Assembly: GCF_003990915.1 (NCBI RefSeq)
Contig: NZ_BHXQ01000004.1
Location: forward strand, 62,001-126,000
DNA length: 64,000 nt
Direction of reading: 5' to 3'
DNA from: Chryseotalea sanaruensis
Lineage (GTDB): Bacteria; Bacteroidota; Bacteroidia; Cytophagales; Cyclobacteriaceae
Part shown: positions 36,019-44,362 of the stretch, one piece after another
Position numbering within the stretch: the first letter of the stretch is position 1
Layout: each line of letters begins with the position of its first letter
Made by a program: the position numbers and the translations under genes
The notes under the pieces: generated by a model
Seen by the model: only the letters and a program-made list of their open reading frames with translations
Told to the model about the DNA's origin: nothing
Databases searched by the model: none

Positions 36019-36548
36019 ACAAGCGATATGACGGTGTGATCCTTGCAAAAAATTGGCTAAGTAAGGAGCTAAGATAACGAAAAAAATAGCACCACTGTAT
36101 TTAGAGGGCGTAAGTAAAAATTTCTAAGTGCGGAGCCTGTGCACCATAGTAAAAACACCAGTAGTCTGCCGTTAGCTACCTTTTGCAATGATGGTTTGTA
36201 TTTATACGCTCTGATATAATCGGTTTGCTGTTCCAGATGTTCCGAAGGGCATCTGGAACTTTTAATGTACCGGATTTTAATCCGGCATTATTGTAGTTCG
36301 AGATGCGCTGCGCTAAACTGTACAACAGATATAACAACCGTTCTGATCGCTGTATGCAATAACTAGAAGCGGTCTGACCGGTCGCTGTTGCTGAACCAAA
36401 ATCAATTTTTAAAATCGCTGAAAACATCTCGAACAGCTCGTCTGCTATAATCATCACTTACGAGCATGGTCGGCTTTTTATGAAAATTGGTCTTGGTACT
36501 AAATAGAAATCCAGGCGATTTTTAGCTGTATGCGCTACCTTCCAACTG
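36019..36548. other. Repeat-rich spacer of about 530 bp
   Basis: It lies between the divergent basic repeat protein and the GIY-YIG gene. It holds a GTTCCAGATG hairpin (36230-36259), a CCGGATT hairpin (36270-36285) and a split GTTCGAGATG hairpin (36296-36434). A short open frame on the minus strand crosses these repeats and is not credible as a gene. The promoters of both flanking genes must be here, but I see no clear one. Confidence 0.65.
36230..36434. repeat. REP-like element, copy 2, split by 108 bp
   Basis: GTTCCAGATG (36230-36239) pairs with CATCTGGAAC (36250-36259). CCGGATT-TT-AATCCGG lies at 36270-36285. GTTCGAGATGCGCTGCGCTAA (36296-36316) matches copy 1 at 1919-1939 base for base, but its partner arm CATCTCGAAC is displaced to 36425-36434. 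The intervening 108 bp (36317-36424) are absent from copy 1. The first hairpin differs from the split one by one base in each arm, so three related hairpins are present. Confidence 0.75.
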
Positions 36549-36851
36549 ATGGGAGGAGGCAGCATTTATATTGTTAGCAACGAAGACAACACCGTTTTTT
36601 GTGTGGGCTCAACTGCAAATTTGCCGGTAAGAATATGGCAACATCAAAACGGTTATCACCCCCACGTCTATTCAGCAATACATAAGCTTAACAAGTTAGT
36701 TTACTACGAACACCTTCTTACGATTGAAGAAGCATTAGCCCGCAAAGAATTTGTTAGAAGCCAAAAGAGAAAATGGAAAGAAGATTTGATTGCCATTAAA
36801 AATCCTGAGTGGTTGGATTTGTATACAGCACTGTTGGCGGAAGAGCATTAG
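36549..36851 (+). CDS. GIY-YIG nuclease-like small protein
   Basis: A 100-residue single-domain protein of the GIY-YIG superfamily (UPF0213/UvrC-N like). The two signature strands are SIYIVSNEDNTVFCVGST (I6-Y7 and V19-G20 in place of GIY and YIG), followed by the arginine helix ANLPVRIWQH (R28) and a C-terminal ARKEFVRSQKRKWKEDLI holding the candidate metal-binding Glu. Such stand-alone proteins are common and mostly of unknown role. This copy is divergent, sits beside the split REP-like element, and may belong to a small accessory patch. Confidence 0.8.
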   Translation: MGGGSIYIVSNEDNTVFCVGSTANLPVRIWQHQNGYHPHVYSAIHKLNKLVYYEHLLTIEEALARKEFVRSQKRKWKEDLIAIKNPEWLDLYTALLAEEH

Positions 36852-37039
36852 TTTTTGTGTAGCGCATAGCCTTTAGGTTAGACTAGTATAAGGTTGACAA
36901 GTTAGACTGATTATTAAATACCTTGATTTGTAAAGTATATAGCGATTGATTTGTGTTATGATCATTCACAATGTAAAGACTGATAGAATAAAAATATTAT
37001 TAGTAATTCTACGTTAGTCCAGTATCACTAAGCCAAATC

Positions 37040-37759
37040 ATGATGAAGCAATTTATGCTAGCAGTTATAATAGTAATCTGTTATTTGAATTCTGCTCTCG
37101 GACAAAACAAGACATATTTCGGAATCGAATTTTCGTCAGCTAATGACATTTACAAGATTACCGACAATGGTGATTACCTAATGAACGTGCCGCTAGGTAA
37201 CGCGGCAGGAGGTTTTCATATACGACAAGAACTAAACAAAAACCTTTTTATTGAAACAGGGTTGATACTAAAATATTACTGGCAAGGCTTTGGGTTCAAA
37301 ACAATACCTTATTACGGAAGTTCGAGCAGTGACCCTTCATGGATAATTCCGGTTCGTTTCGGTCTTAACTTGAATCTCTACAAGGAAAAAATTTCTCTGG
37401 TTCCTGTTGTTGGGTATTCATTTGGTATTAATCCTCCATTTGGTTACGGTTCAGGCTACGGCAATCAAACATCAGGTACTACAACAATAGAGTACAACTA
37501 CTCAGAGAACCCTGATGTATCTCGTTATTTTTCTCTCATACAAACAGGTATTGGTTTAGAATTTAAACTATTCGAAACCTTACTGCTTTCAATATCTACA
37601 AACTATTACAGCGGGCTGAACAAGACCACGCAAATAGACATTAATTACACGGCTAATAACGCAAACCCAGCGACAGGAACTGCAATTAGCAAAGGTGAGT
37701 TTTGGTGTGTGAGCACAGGACTAAAATATCCAATTAGTAATTTTTGGACAGCGAGGTAA
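37040..37759 (+). CDS. Outer-membrane beta-barrel protein
   Basis: A 239-residue exported protein with signal peptide (MMKQFMLAVIIVICYLNSALG) and alternating strands typical of 8-stranded porin-family or PorT-like barrels (NLFIETGLILKYYWQGFGF, SWIIPVRFGLNLNLY, SLIQTGIGLEFKLFETLLLS). A Gly/Tyr-rich loop lies near 135-145. The C-terminus (STGLKYPISNFWTAR) is not a typical phenylalanine end. No relative is recognised closely. It sits alone between the GIY-YIG and GxxExxY genes. Confidence 0.75.
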   Translation: MMKQFMLAVIIVICYLNSALGQNKTYFGIEFSSANDIYKITDNGDYLMNVPLGNAAGGFHIRQELNKNLFIETGLILKYYWQGFGFKTIPYYGSSSSDPSWIIPVRFGLNLNLYKEKISLVPVVGYSFGINPPFGYGSGYGNQTSGTTTIEYNYSENPDVSRYFSLIQTGIGLEFKLFETLLLSISTNYYSGLNKTTQIDINYTANNANPATGTAISKGEFWCVSTGLKYPISNFWTAR

Positions 37760-37799
37760 GGACTCGCTGGACAGTGATTTTTAAGATTAGAGGATTACT

Positions 37800-38216
37800 A
37801 TGATTGATGAAAAGTATAAGTATTCTGAGTTAACCGGAAGGATTATCAAGTGTGCTATGACGGTGCATAGTGCTTTGGGTAATGGCTTTCAGGAGGTTAT
37901 TTACCAGCGGGCATTGGAGATTGAGATGGGTCTGGCCGGTCTTGATTTCAGCAGAGAGTTTGAAATGCCCATATTTTACAGAGATGAGCAGATTGGCACC
38001 AGAAGAGTTGATTTTTTAGTGGCAGGTCTGATTTCAGTTGAACTAAAAGCAATCACAAAAGTTGAAGATGTTCACTTTGCGCAGGCCATCAATTATCTTG
38101 AAGCATATAACCTTGAGATTGGTCTGTTAATCAATTTTGGTGAACGGAGCTTGAACTTTAAGCGGTTTTCTAACAAGTACAAATCACAGCAATCTCACCA
38201 ATCAAATATATCATAG
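37800..38216 (+). CDS. GxxExxY protein (PD-(D/E)XK nuclease-like)
   Basis: A 138-residue protein of the GxxExxY family. The name-giving motif is G29-F-Q-E32-V-I-Y35 within HSALGNGFQEVIYQRAL. The PD-(D/E)XK-type acidic residues are D71 (RRVDFLV) and E81-L-K83 (SVELKAI), so a nuclease active site is intact. These proteins are scattered in bacteria with patchy distribution and unknown function. The stop codon is 29 bp from the end of the convergent E1 gene, with an 8-bp inverted repeat (AGAAAGTA / TACTTTCT, 38220-38246) between them. Confidence 0.9.
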   Translation: MIDEKYKYSELTGRIIKCAMTVHSALGNGFQEVIYQRALEIEMGLAGLDFSREFEMPIFYRDEQIGTRRVDFLVAGLISVELKAITKVEDVHFAQAINYLEAYNLEIGLLINFGERSLNFKRFSNKYKSQQSHQSNIS

Positions 38217-38244
38217 TGCAGAAAGTAAGCGAAAAAGATACTTT

Positions 38245-40224
38245 CTAGAACTTTAAGAGTTTCTCTATTGCCTCTTTAATTCTCCCCTTCGCTAAAAAAT
38301 TATTTTCTAAGGTTGGCGCAAAAGGAATGGGTGTATCAAGACTGGCAACACGCAAAACAGGAGCATCCAAATCCTCAAAACAATGTTCACTAATCCATGC
38401 ACTGATTTCGCCACCAATGCCACCAGTTAATGTGTCTTCATGAAGAATAAGCACTCGATTTGTTTTCTTCACCGTTTCAGCAACGGCTACTTTATCCCAG
38501 GGAAGCAATGTTCTTAAATCAAGTATGTCAGCTTTTACTTCAGGCATAGTGTTGATAATTTCTTTTGCCCAATGCACGCCCATACCATACGTAATGATGG
38601 ATAAATCACTGCCTTCATTGACAAGCTTAGCTTTACCAATTTCTATCGTGTAATAATCATCCGGGATCATCTCCTTAATGGATCGATACATAAGCTTATG
38701 CTCGAAGAACATGACAGGATTCGGATCATCAAAGGATGCACACAACAAACCTTTTGCATCATAAGGATTAGAAGGGTAAACGATTTTTAAACCAGGTGTG
38801 TGAAAGAACCAGGCTTCGTTACTCTGCGAATGAAAAGGTCCGGCAGCAGTACCGGCACCTGTTGGCATGCGCACCACTACATCGGCAGCTTGTCCCCAAC
38901 GCCAATGCGCTTTAGCAAGATTATTTACAATTTGGTTGAAGGCTTCAGTAACAAAATCAGCAAACTGCATTTCTACCATGGCCTTCATGCCTTTAATAGA
39001 CAAACCTAGACCTGCACCCGCAATGGCTGCTTCACAAATAGGTGTATTGCGCACACGTGCTTTGCCAAACTTTTCAACAAATCCATCTGTGATTTTAAAA
39101 ACACCTCCGTATTCAGCAATATCTTGTCCCATCAGCACCAGGTTGTCGTGGCGCTCCATACTTTGACGTAAGCCATCGCTAATAGCATCAATAAAACGTT
39201 TTTCGGTTTGATTGTTAGAGGCGGGAGCCACAACTGTTTGCACATAAGGTGCATGAACATCCTGTAATTCAAGTTCGGTACTGGCCTCGGGATGTGTTTC
39301 TTCAAAGGCTACAGCAAGTCCATCTTCAATTTCTTTCTTTAATTCTTTTCTAAGGTTTTCTATGTAGCCAGCATCTACTATGCCTTCTGTTAATAAAAAC
39401 TGTTCATAATTTTCGACCGGATCTTTTTTAGCCCAGGTTTCCATCAGTTCTTTAGGTACATACTTAGTACCACTGGCTTCTTCGTGCCCGCGCATTCGGA
39501 AAGTGATGCACTCTAATAAAACAGGTTTAGGGTCTTTGCGCATTTTTTCGGCAATGCGCACAACCGTGCTATACACTTCAAGAATATTATTACCATCGAC
39601 TTGGACACCTTCAATGCCATAGCCAATAGCCTTGTCGATAAACTGCCTGCATCGAAACTGCTCATTGCTGGGTGTTGAAAGGCCATAACCATTATTTTCT
39701 ACGATAAATATTACCGGCAAATCCCAAACCGCAGCCACATTTATGGCCTCATGAAAATCGCCCTCACTGGTGCCGCCATCACCATTAAACACAGCGGTTA
39801 CTTTTTTCTCGCCCTTCAGTTTGGTAGCCAATGCAATACCATCGGCCACACCATTTTGGGGGCCTAGGTGGGATATCATGCCTACAATATGGTGCTCGTT
39901 CGTGCCGAAATGGAAAGAACGGTCGCGCCCTTTAGTATAGCCCATCATGGTGCCTTGCCACTGTGCGAAAAGCCGATCGAAAGGCATTTCCCTACCTGTA
40001 AACACACCTAGATTGCGGTGCATTGGTAAAATATATTCATCCTTTTCCAGGGCTTGGGTAAGCCCCACAGAAATAGCCTCTTGCCCTATGCCGCTGAACC
40101 ACTTACTGATCCGGTTCTGACGTAGAAGAATAAGCATTTTTTCCTCGATTAATCGGGGAAACAGAATAGCACGATAAAGCTTTTTTAGCGTGTCGGGTGT
40201 TAGTTGCTGACGATCAAATTTCAT
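38245..40224 (-). CDS. 2-oxoacid dehydrogenase E1, alpha and beta domains fused
   Basis: A 659-residue thiamine-diphosphate decarboxylase/dehydrogenase with E1-alpha (about 1-320) and E1-beta (about 340-659) in one chain. The ThDP motif runs from GDG at 148-150 to NN at 177-178. The alpha phosphorylation-loop-like HFGTNEHHIVG and the beta segments GQDIAEYGGVFK and PTGAGTAAGPFHSQSNE are present. The most probable substrates are branched-chain 2-oxoacids (2-oxoisovalerate) or pyruvate; the sequence does not decide. No E2 or E3 gene is nearby. It is monocistronic, divergent from the TerB-like gene. Confidence 0.93.
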   Translation of the reverse strand: MKFDRQQLTPDTLKKLYRAILFPRLIEEKMLILLRQNRISKWFSGIGQEAISVGLTQALEKDEYILPMHRNLGVFTGREMPFDRLFAQWQGTMMGYTKGRDRSFHFGTNEHHIVGMISHLGPQNGVADGIALATKLKGEKKVTAVFNGDGGTSEGDFHEAINVAAVWDLPVIFIVENNGYGLSTPSNEQFRCRQFIDKAIGYGIEGVQVDGNNILEVYSTVVRIAEKMRKDPKPVLLECITFRMRGHEEASGTKYVPKELMETWAKKDPVENYEQFLLTEGIVDAGYIENLRKELKKEIEDGLAVAFEETHPEASTELELQDVHAPYVQTVVAPASNNQTEKRFIDAISDGLRQSMERHDNLVLMGQDIAEYGGVFKITDGFVEKFGKARVRNTPICEAAIAGAGLGLSIKGMKAMVEMQFADFVTEAFNQIVNNLAKAHWRWGQAADVVVRMPTGAGTAAGPFHSQSNEAWFFHTPGLKIVYPSNPYDAKGLLCASFDDPNPVMFFEHKLMYRSIKEMIPDDYYTIEIGKAKLVNEGSDLSIITYGMGVHWAKEIINTMPEVKADILDLRTLLPWDKVAVAETVKKTNRVLILHEDTLTGGIGGEISAWISEHCFEDLDAPVLRVASLDTPIPFAPTLENNFLAKGRIKEAIEKLLKF

Positions 40225-40324
40225 ACTGCAAATTCGATGCGAAGATAGGAGATTTTAGTGGATGCGCTTGCTAAGCCAAGGACACATCCTTATCTTCATC
40301 CCGACTTAATAACCCAGCCCTCTC

Positions 40325-40762
40325 ATGAAATTCTCTGAAATTCTTAATCTATTTAAACAAGGAAAAGGTACTGCCCGTAGTCACATGAAAAACCTGATTG
40401 AAATGGCTGCTGTAGATGGCAATTTTGATCCGGTAGAGTTTGAGCTACTTAAAACCATCGCCAAACGAAACGGTATTTCGGAAAATCAGTTGAAGGAGAT
40501 CAAAGCGAACCCCAACGATGTTGTATTTGAGGTTCCAGCTGATAAGCGAGAAAAATTTCATCAGTTATATGACCTTGTACACATGATGAGTGTTGATAAT
40601 GCCATCCATGACGAAGAGTCTAAGCTGTGTAATTTGTATGCTATAAAGTTTGGCTACAACCGCGATCGTATTAAAGAATTAATTGAAGCTGTACGTCATA
40701 ACATTCTCAACAAGCAAAACCACGATGAAACCATGAAGCGTGTGGAGTGGATGATTAATTAA
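40325..40762 (+). CDS. TerB-like protein
   Basis: A 145-residue all-helical cytosolic protein with the TerB/DjlA-N fold pattern: LIEMAAVDGNFDPVEFELL and MMSVDNAIHDEESKLCNLYA, each with an acidic metal-binding-like loop. TerB domains occur in tellurite-resistance and membrane-stress systems, but stand-alone copies like this are general Bacteroidota genes of unknown role. No ter operon partners are near. Confidence 0.8.
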   Translation: MKFSEILNLFKQGKGTARSHMKNLIEMAAVDGNFDPVEFELLKTIAKRNGISENQLKEIKANPNDVVFEVPADKREKFHQLYDLVHMMSVDNAIHDEESKLCNLYAIKFGYNRDRIKELIEAVRHNILNKQNHDETMKRVEWMIN

Positions 40763-40769
40763 TCCGGAT

Positions 40770-40787
40770 TTTAAGGCAAGCCTTAAA
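40770..40787. terminator. Possible hairpin after the TerB-like gene
   Basis: TTTAAGGC (40770-40777) pairs with GCCTTAAA (40780-40787). No T-run follows on the plus strand, so termination is uncertain. Confidence 0.35.
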
Positions 40788-40828
40788 CTAAGAAGAACTA
40801 TGTTTGTTATTGATTTTGTTCTTCTACC

Positions 40829-42073
40829 ATGATTTCATTCAACGAATTTACCCTTGATAACGGCCTGCAGGTAATTGTACACGAAGACACTAGTGTGCAG
40901 ATTGCAGTTCTTAATATTTTATATAATGTTGGCTCGCGCGATGAGCGTGAGGATAAAACAGGTTTTGCACATTTATTTGAGCACCTAATGTTTGGGGGCT
41001 CAAAAAACATTCCCAACTACGATGAGCCGTTACAGCGTGTTGGTGGCGAGAACAACGCTTTCACTAATACAGACATCACCAATTATTATCTTACTGTACC
41101 TGCAACGAATATCGAGACTGGCTTTTGGCTGGAGAGTGATCGTATGCTGAGCTTGTCTTTTGATCCGCAGGTTTTAGAAGTGCAGCGCAAAGTAGTTATA
41201 GAAGAATTTAAACAGCGATACTTAAATCAACCTTACGGTGATGTATGGCTCAAGCTAAGACCGCTGGCATATCAGGCGCATCCTTATCAATGGGCAACTA
41301 TTGGTAAAGAGATTAGTCACATTGAAAATGCCACGATGGATGACGTTAAACAATTTTTCTTTGAGCATTATGTGCCTAACAATGCTATTCTGGTAGTAGC
41401 TGGTAATATTAAACTAGATCAGGTAAAACAATTGTCGGAGAAATGGTTTGGACCAATTCCTTCAGGTAAACGACCAGAAAGAAATTTGCCAGTGGAGCCT
41501 AAGCAAACGCAAAAGCGTAGCGCAACTGTTGAAGCAAATGTACCTGCCGATGCTTTATACATGACATGGCACATGCCGGGTCGTTTTCATGATGACTATT
41601 ACGCCAGCGATTTATTAAGCGATATATTAAGCCGCGGCAAATCAAGCAGGCTCTATAATCAATTGGTTAAGGAAAATGAAATATTCACTTCAATTTCATC
41701 ATTCGTAATGGGCACTGTTGATCCGGGTATGTTTGTGATTAGTGGGAGAGTGAACAATGGAATAAGCCTGCATAAAGCAGAGGCTGCGGTGCAAGAAATA
41801 TTGACACAGCTTGTAAATGAAGGTATTGAAGAAGAAGAATTGGTGAAAGTGAAGAACCAGACTTTATCTACATTAGCTTTTGGTGAAGTAGAGGTAATGA
41901 ATCGCGCGATGAATTTAGCCTTTGCTAAATTATCAGGTGATGCTAATCTTGTTAATCAGGAGATGACTAAAATTGATGCTGTTACACGTGATGAAATCAA
42001 ACGTGTTGCAGGTTACATCCTGACAGAACAAAATCTGTCAACCTTGTATTATCAATCAACAAGTACTAAGTAA
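40829..42073 (+). CDS. M16 family zinc peptidase (pitrilysin/MPP type)
   Basis: A 414-residue single-unit M16 peptidase. The inverted zinc motif HLFEH has H48, E51 and H52; the third ligand is the Glu in VVIEEFKQRY about 75 residues later. The C-terminal half is the usual catalytically inactive M16C domain. No signal peptide is seen, in contrast to many Bacteroidota M16 proteins, so it may be cytosolic. It probably degrades peptides. It is followed 12 bp later by ispF. Confidence 0.92.
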   Translation: MISFNEFTLDNGLQVIVHEDTSVQIAVLNILYNVGSRDEREDKTGFAHLFEHLMFGGSKNIPNYDEPLQRVGGENNAFTNTDITNYYLTVPATNIETGFWLESDRMLSLSFDPQVLEVQRKVVIEEFKQRYLNQPYGDVWLKLRPLAYQAHPYQWATIGKEISHIENATMDDVKQFFFEHYVPNNAILVVAGNIKLDQVKQLSEKWFGPIPSGKRPERNLPVEPKQTQKRSATVEANVPADALYMTWHMPGRFHDDYYASDLLSDILSRGKSSRLYNQLVKENEIFTSISSFVMGTVDPGMFVISGRVNNGISLHKAEAAVQEILTQLVNEGIEEEELVKVKNQTLSTLAFGEVEVMNRAMNLAFAKLSGDANLVNQEMTKIDAVTRDEIKRVAGYILTEQNLSTLYYQSTSTK

Positions 42074-42085
42074 AATTTTATCGTA

Positions 42086-42574
42086 ATGAATATACGTATA
42101 GGCATGGGCTTCGATGTGCATGAACTGGAAGCTGGACGTAATTTTTACCTGGGTGGCATTGAGTTGACAGATGCGCCCAAGGGCGCTGTTGGCCATTCAG
42201 ATGCCGATGTGTTGATTCATGCTTTATGCGATGCGTTACTAGGCGCAGCTAATCTGAGAGATATTGGTTACCATTTTTCTAATACTGATAATCGATGGAA
42301 AGGCATGGATAGTAAATTCTTTTTAAAAGAAGTCGCTCAACTATTAGCTGAAAAAAACTGGCTTGTGGGAAATGTTGATTGCACCATTGTTTTAGAAAAG
42401 CCTAAAATAAATCCACACATTGAAGCCATGAAAAAAGTGTTGGCACCATTAATGAATGTGGAGGAAGATGCAGTGTCAATTAAAGCAACAACTAACGAAA
42501 CACTGGGTTACGTAGGTAGGGAAGAGGGAGTGTGTGCGTATGCTGTGGCTTTAATTTATAAAGGAAGCCTCTAA
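42086..42574 (+). CDS. ispF: 2-C-methyl-D-erythritol 2,4-cyclodiphosphate synthase
   Basis: Forms the cyclic diphosphate of the MEP isoprenoid pathway. The 162-residue trimeric enzyme shows the zinc ligands D10, H12 (GMGFDVHEL) and H45 (VLIHA), the GHSDADV motif and the TTNETLGYVGREEG segment near the end. Other MEP genes are not in the window. Confidence 0.97.
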   Translation: MNIRIGMGFDVHELEAGRNFYLGGIELTDAPKGAVGHSDADVLIHALCDALLGAANLRDIGYHFSNTDNRWKGMDSKFFLKEVAQLLAEKNWLVGNVDCTIVLEKPKINPHIEAMKKVLAPLMNVEEDAVSIKATTNETLGYVGREEGVCAYAVALIYKGSL

Positions 42575-42586
42575 AAAACTCCTTGT

Positions 42587-42640
42587 TCCCTTCTCTTTTG
42601 GAGAAGGGAGAAGCCTGCTGATTGGCAAGGGTTGAGGCTA
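42587..42640. repeat. Dispersed-repeat remnant with 9-bp hairpin
   Basis: TCCCTTCTC (42587-42595) pairs with GAGAAGGGA (42601-42609) around TTTTG. A following segment ends GGCAAGGGTTGAGGCT. This looks like the frequent CCCTTCTCC-TTTGGAGAAGGG-x-TTGGGGTGAGGC intergenic repeat of Bacteroidota, recalled from other genomes. It may also end ispF transcription, although there is no T-run. Confidence 0.5.
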
Positions 42641-42702
42641 CCAAAAAAAGAGTTTTTACATGTTCCCAAAGGAAAGTTCTCCTGTGATGAAATTGAATAA
42701 GC

Positions 42703-43368
42703 ATGATTGAGTTAATAACCACAGGTGATGGTTCACATTCATTACTGAATACATCTTTGGATGAAACCTATCACTCACGTCATGGTGCCCTACAGGAGTC
42801 TAAGTATGTTTTTATTAAACAAGGGCTTAACTTTTTTATTGAAAAAGCTGGGAATAAGCAAGTGTCAATCCTTGAAGTAGGTTTTGGAACCGGCTTGAAT
42901 GCCTGGTTAACCTTACAAGAGGCACAAGCATTGAATATTAGCATCCACTATACAAGTTTAGAGACCTACCCGCTGCCCAAATCTGTTTGGCCTTCATTGA
43001 ATTATGCAACCGGAAGTGAATTTGAAAAAGATTTCGAGAAACTTCACGAGGCTGAGTGGAATAAAGAGGTATTGATTAACAAAGACTTCAGTCTTCACAA
43101 AGTGGAGCAAAGTCTTCAGGAATTTGATGTTGTCGGAAAGAGTTTCGATATAATTTATTTTGATGCTTTTGCACCGAATAAGCAACCGGAATTGTGGGAA
43201 GCATCAATACTTCAAAAAGTTGTCATTTCACTGAATCCTTCAGGTGTATTTGTTACCTATTGCGCCAAAGGCCAGCTCAAGCGCGATCTCAAATCTTTTG
43301 ATCTGGTGGTAGAATCCTTGCCTGGTCCTCCGGGCAAAAGAGAGATGGTAAGGGCATTAAAAAAATGA
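42703..43368 (+). CDS. mnmD: tRNA 5-methylaminomethyl-2-thiouridine methyltransferase (MnmD-type)
   Basis: A 221-residue SAM methyltransferase finishing mnm5s2U34 in certain tRNAs. It has motif I EVGFGTGLNAWLTLQ, the acidic SLETYP loop and the DUF752 active-site segment YFDAFAPNKQPELW. The FAD-dependent oxidase half found in fused MnmC of Proteobacteria is absent, which is the normal stand-alone MnmD form. It ends with the SLPGPPGKREMVRA motif. Confidence 0.93.
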   Translation: MIELITTGDGSHSLLNTSLDETYHSRHGALQESKYVFIKQGLNFFIEKAGNKQVSILEVGFGTGLNAWLTLQEAQALNISIHYTSLETYPLPKSVWPSLNYATGSEFEKDFEKLHEAEWNKEVLINKDFSLHKVEQSLQEFDVVGKSFDIIYFDAFAPNKQPELWEASILQKVVISLNPSGVFVTYCAKGQLKRDLKSFDLVVESLPGPPGKREMVRALKK

Positions 43369-43388
43369 GTAATAAAACAGACTTGTTT

Positions 43389-43396
43389 TATCTTTG
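43389..43396 (+). promoter_or_regulatory. Bacteroidota-type -7 element before aguB
   Basis: TATCTTTG is an exact TAnnTTTG match. It covers the upstream TTG at 43394, which therefore should not be a start codon, and supports the GTG at 43415 as start with a leader of about 12 nt. No TTTG box is seen at -33. Confidence 0.45.
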
Positions 43397-43414
43397 CGGT
43401 CTAACGGAATAATT

Positions 43415-44296
43415 GTGTCGAACAAGAAAGTAAATATTGGTACCGTACAAATGACTTGTACGGCCAAACCAGCCGAAAACCTGGATAAGGCAATTGCAAA
43501 AATCAGAGATGCGGCCGCAAAAGGTGCGCAAATCGTTTGCCTGCAAGAGTTGTTCACTTCATTGTATTTCTGCGATGTGGAAGATTACGAAAACTTTAAA
43601 CTGGCAGAATCCATTCCTGGCCCCTCTACCGATGCACTTTCTGCGGTTGCTAAGGAATTGAATGTTGTAATCATTGCTTCCCTTTTCGAAAAAAGAACGG
43701 AAGGTTTATATCACAACACTACTGCCGTAATTGATGCAGATGGAAAATATTTAGGGAAGTATAGAAAAATGCACATCCCCGATGATCCGGCTTATTACGA
43801 AAAATTTTATTTCACACCGGGTGATTTAGGTTATAAAATATTTAAAACAAAGTTTGCCACATTTGGCGTACTCATTTGCTGGGATCAATGGTATCCTGAA
43901 GCTGCACGTATTACAGCTTTAATGGGTGCTGAAATTTTATTTTATCCTACTGCTATCGGTTGGGCCACTTCTCAGGATGAGGCAACCAATACTGAACAAT
44001 ACAATGCATGGCAAACCATTCAGCGCAGTCATGCAGTAGCGAATGGTGTACATGTGGTGAGCGTAAACCGTGTAGGCTTTGAACAAAATGGCGCCATGAA
44101 ATTTTGGGGAGGGTCTTTTATCTCAAATCCTTTTGGTAGTGTAATTTACCTGGCCTCACATGATAAAGAAGAAGTGCATGTTCAGGAACTTGACTTAGCC
44201 AAGACAGATCGTTACAGAACACATTGGCCATTCTTACGCGACAGACGCATTGACTCGTATCAGCCAATTACGAAGAGATATATTGACGAAGAGTAA
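43415..44296 (+). CDS. aguB: N-carbamoylputrescine amidohydrolase
   Basis: A nitrilase-superfamily enzyme that converts N-carbamoylputrescine to putrescine, CO2 and ammonia. With the GTG start at 43415 it has 293 residues. The catalytic triad is E45 (LQELF), K118 (YRKMHIPDDP) and C155 (LICWDQWYPE). The AguB-specific features HIPDDPAYYEKFYFTPGD and the tail THWPFLRDRRIDSY are present. The next gene supplies its substrate from agmatine. No arginine decarboxylase gene is in the window. Confidence 0.95.
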   Translation: MSNKKVNIGTVQMTCTAKPAENLDKAIAKIRDAAAKGAQIVCLQELFTSLYFCDVEDYENFKLAESIPGPSTDALSAVAKELNVVIIASLFEKRTEGLYHNTTAVIDADGKYLGKYRKMHIPDDPAYYEKFYFTPGDLGYKIFKTKFATFGVLICWDQWYPEAARITALMGAEILFYPTAIGWATSQDEATNTEQYNAWQTIQRSHAVANGVHVVSVNRVGFEQNGAMKFWGGSFISNPFGSVIYLASHDKEEVHVQELDLAKTDRYRTHWPFLRDRRIDSYQPITKRYIDEE

Positions 44297-44311
44297 TTTT
44301 GATAGTTGTTC

Positions 44312-44351
44312 GTTGCTGGTTGTTCGGGACCAACAACCAACAACCAGCAAC
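44312..44351. repeat. 13-bp inverted repeat between aguB and aguA
   Basis: GTTGCTGGTTGTT (44312-44324) pairs with AACAACCAGCAAC (44339-44351). The hairpin is low in complexity (AAC/GTT trinucleotide-like) and occupies nearly the whole 66-bp gap between the two genes. No T-run follows. Confidence 0.65.
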
Positions 44352-44362
44352 CAACAACCTGT

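Noticed and set aside
36176-36457. 93-codon open frame on the minus strand
   Set aside because: It covers the three REP-like hairpins and ends in the spacer; the peptide has no features of a real protein.
36549-38216. Anti-phage defence island made of the GIY-YIG and GxxExxY proteins
   Set aside because: Both are common stand-alone families, no other defence gene is present and the gene between them is an ordinary beta-barrel; reported only as an accessory patch.
40325-40762. Tellurite-resistance operon
   Set aside because: Only a single TerB-like gene is present, with no TerC, TerD or other partners.
43394-43396. TTG as start of aguB
   Set aside because: It lies within a consensus -7 promoter box; GTG at 43415 fits the family N-terminus.
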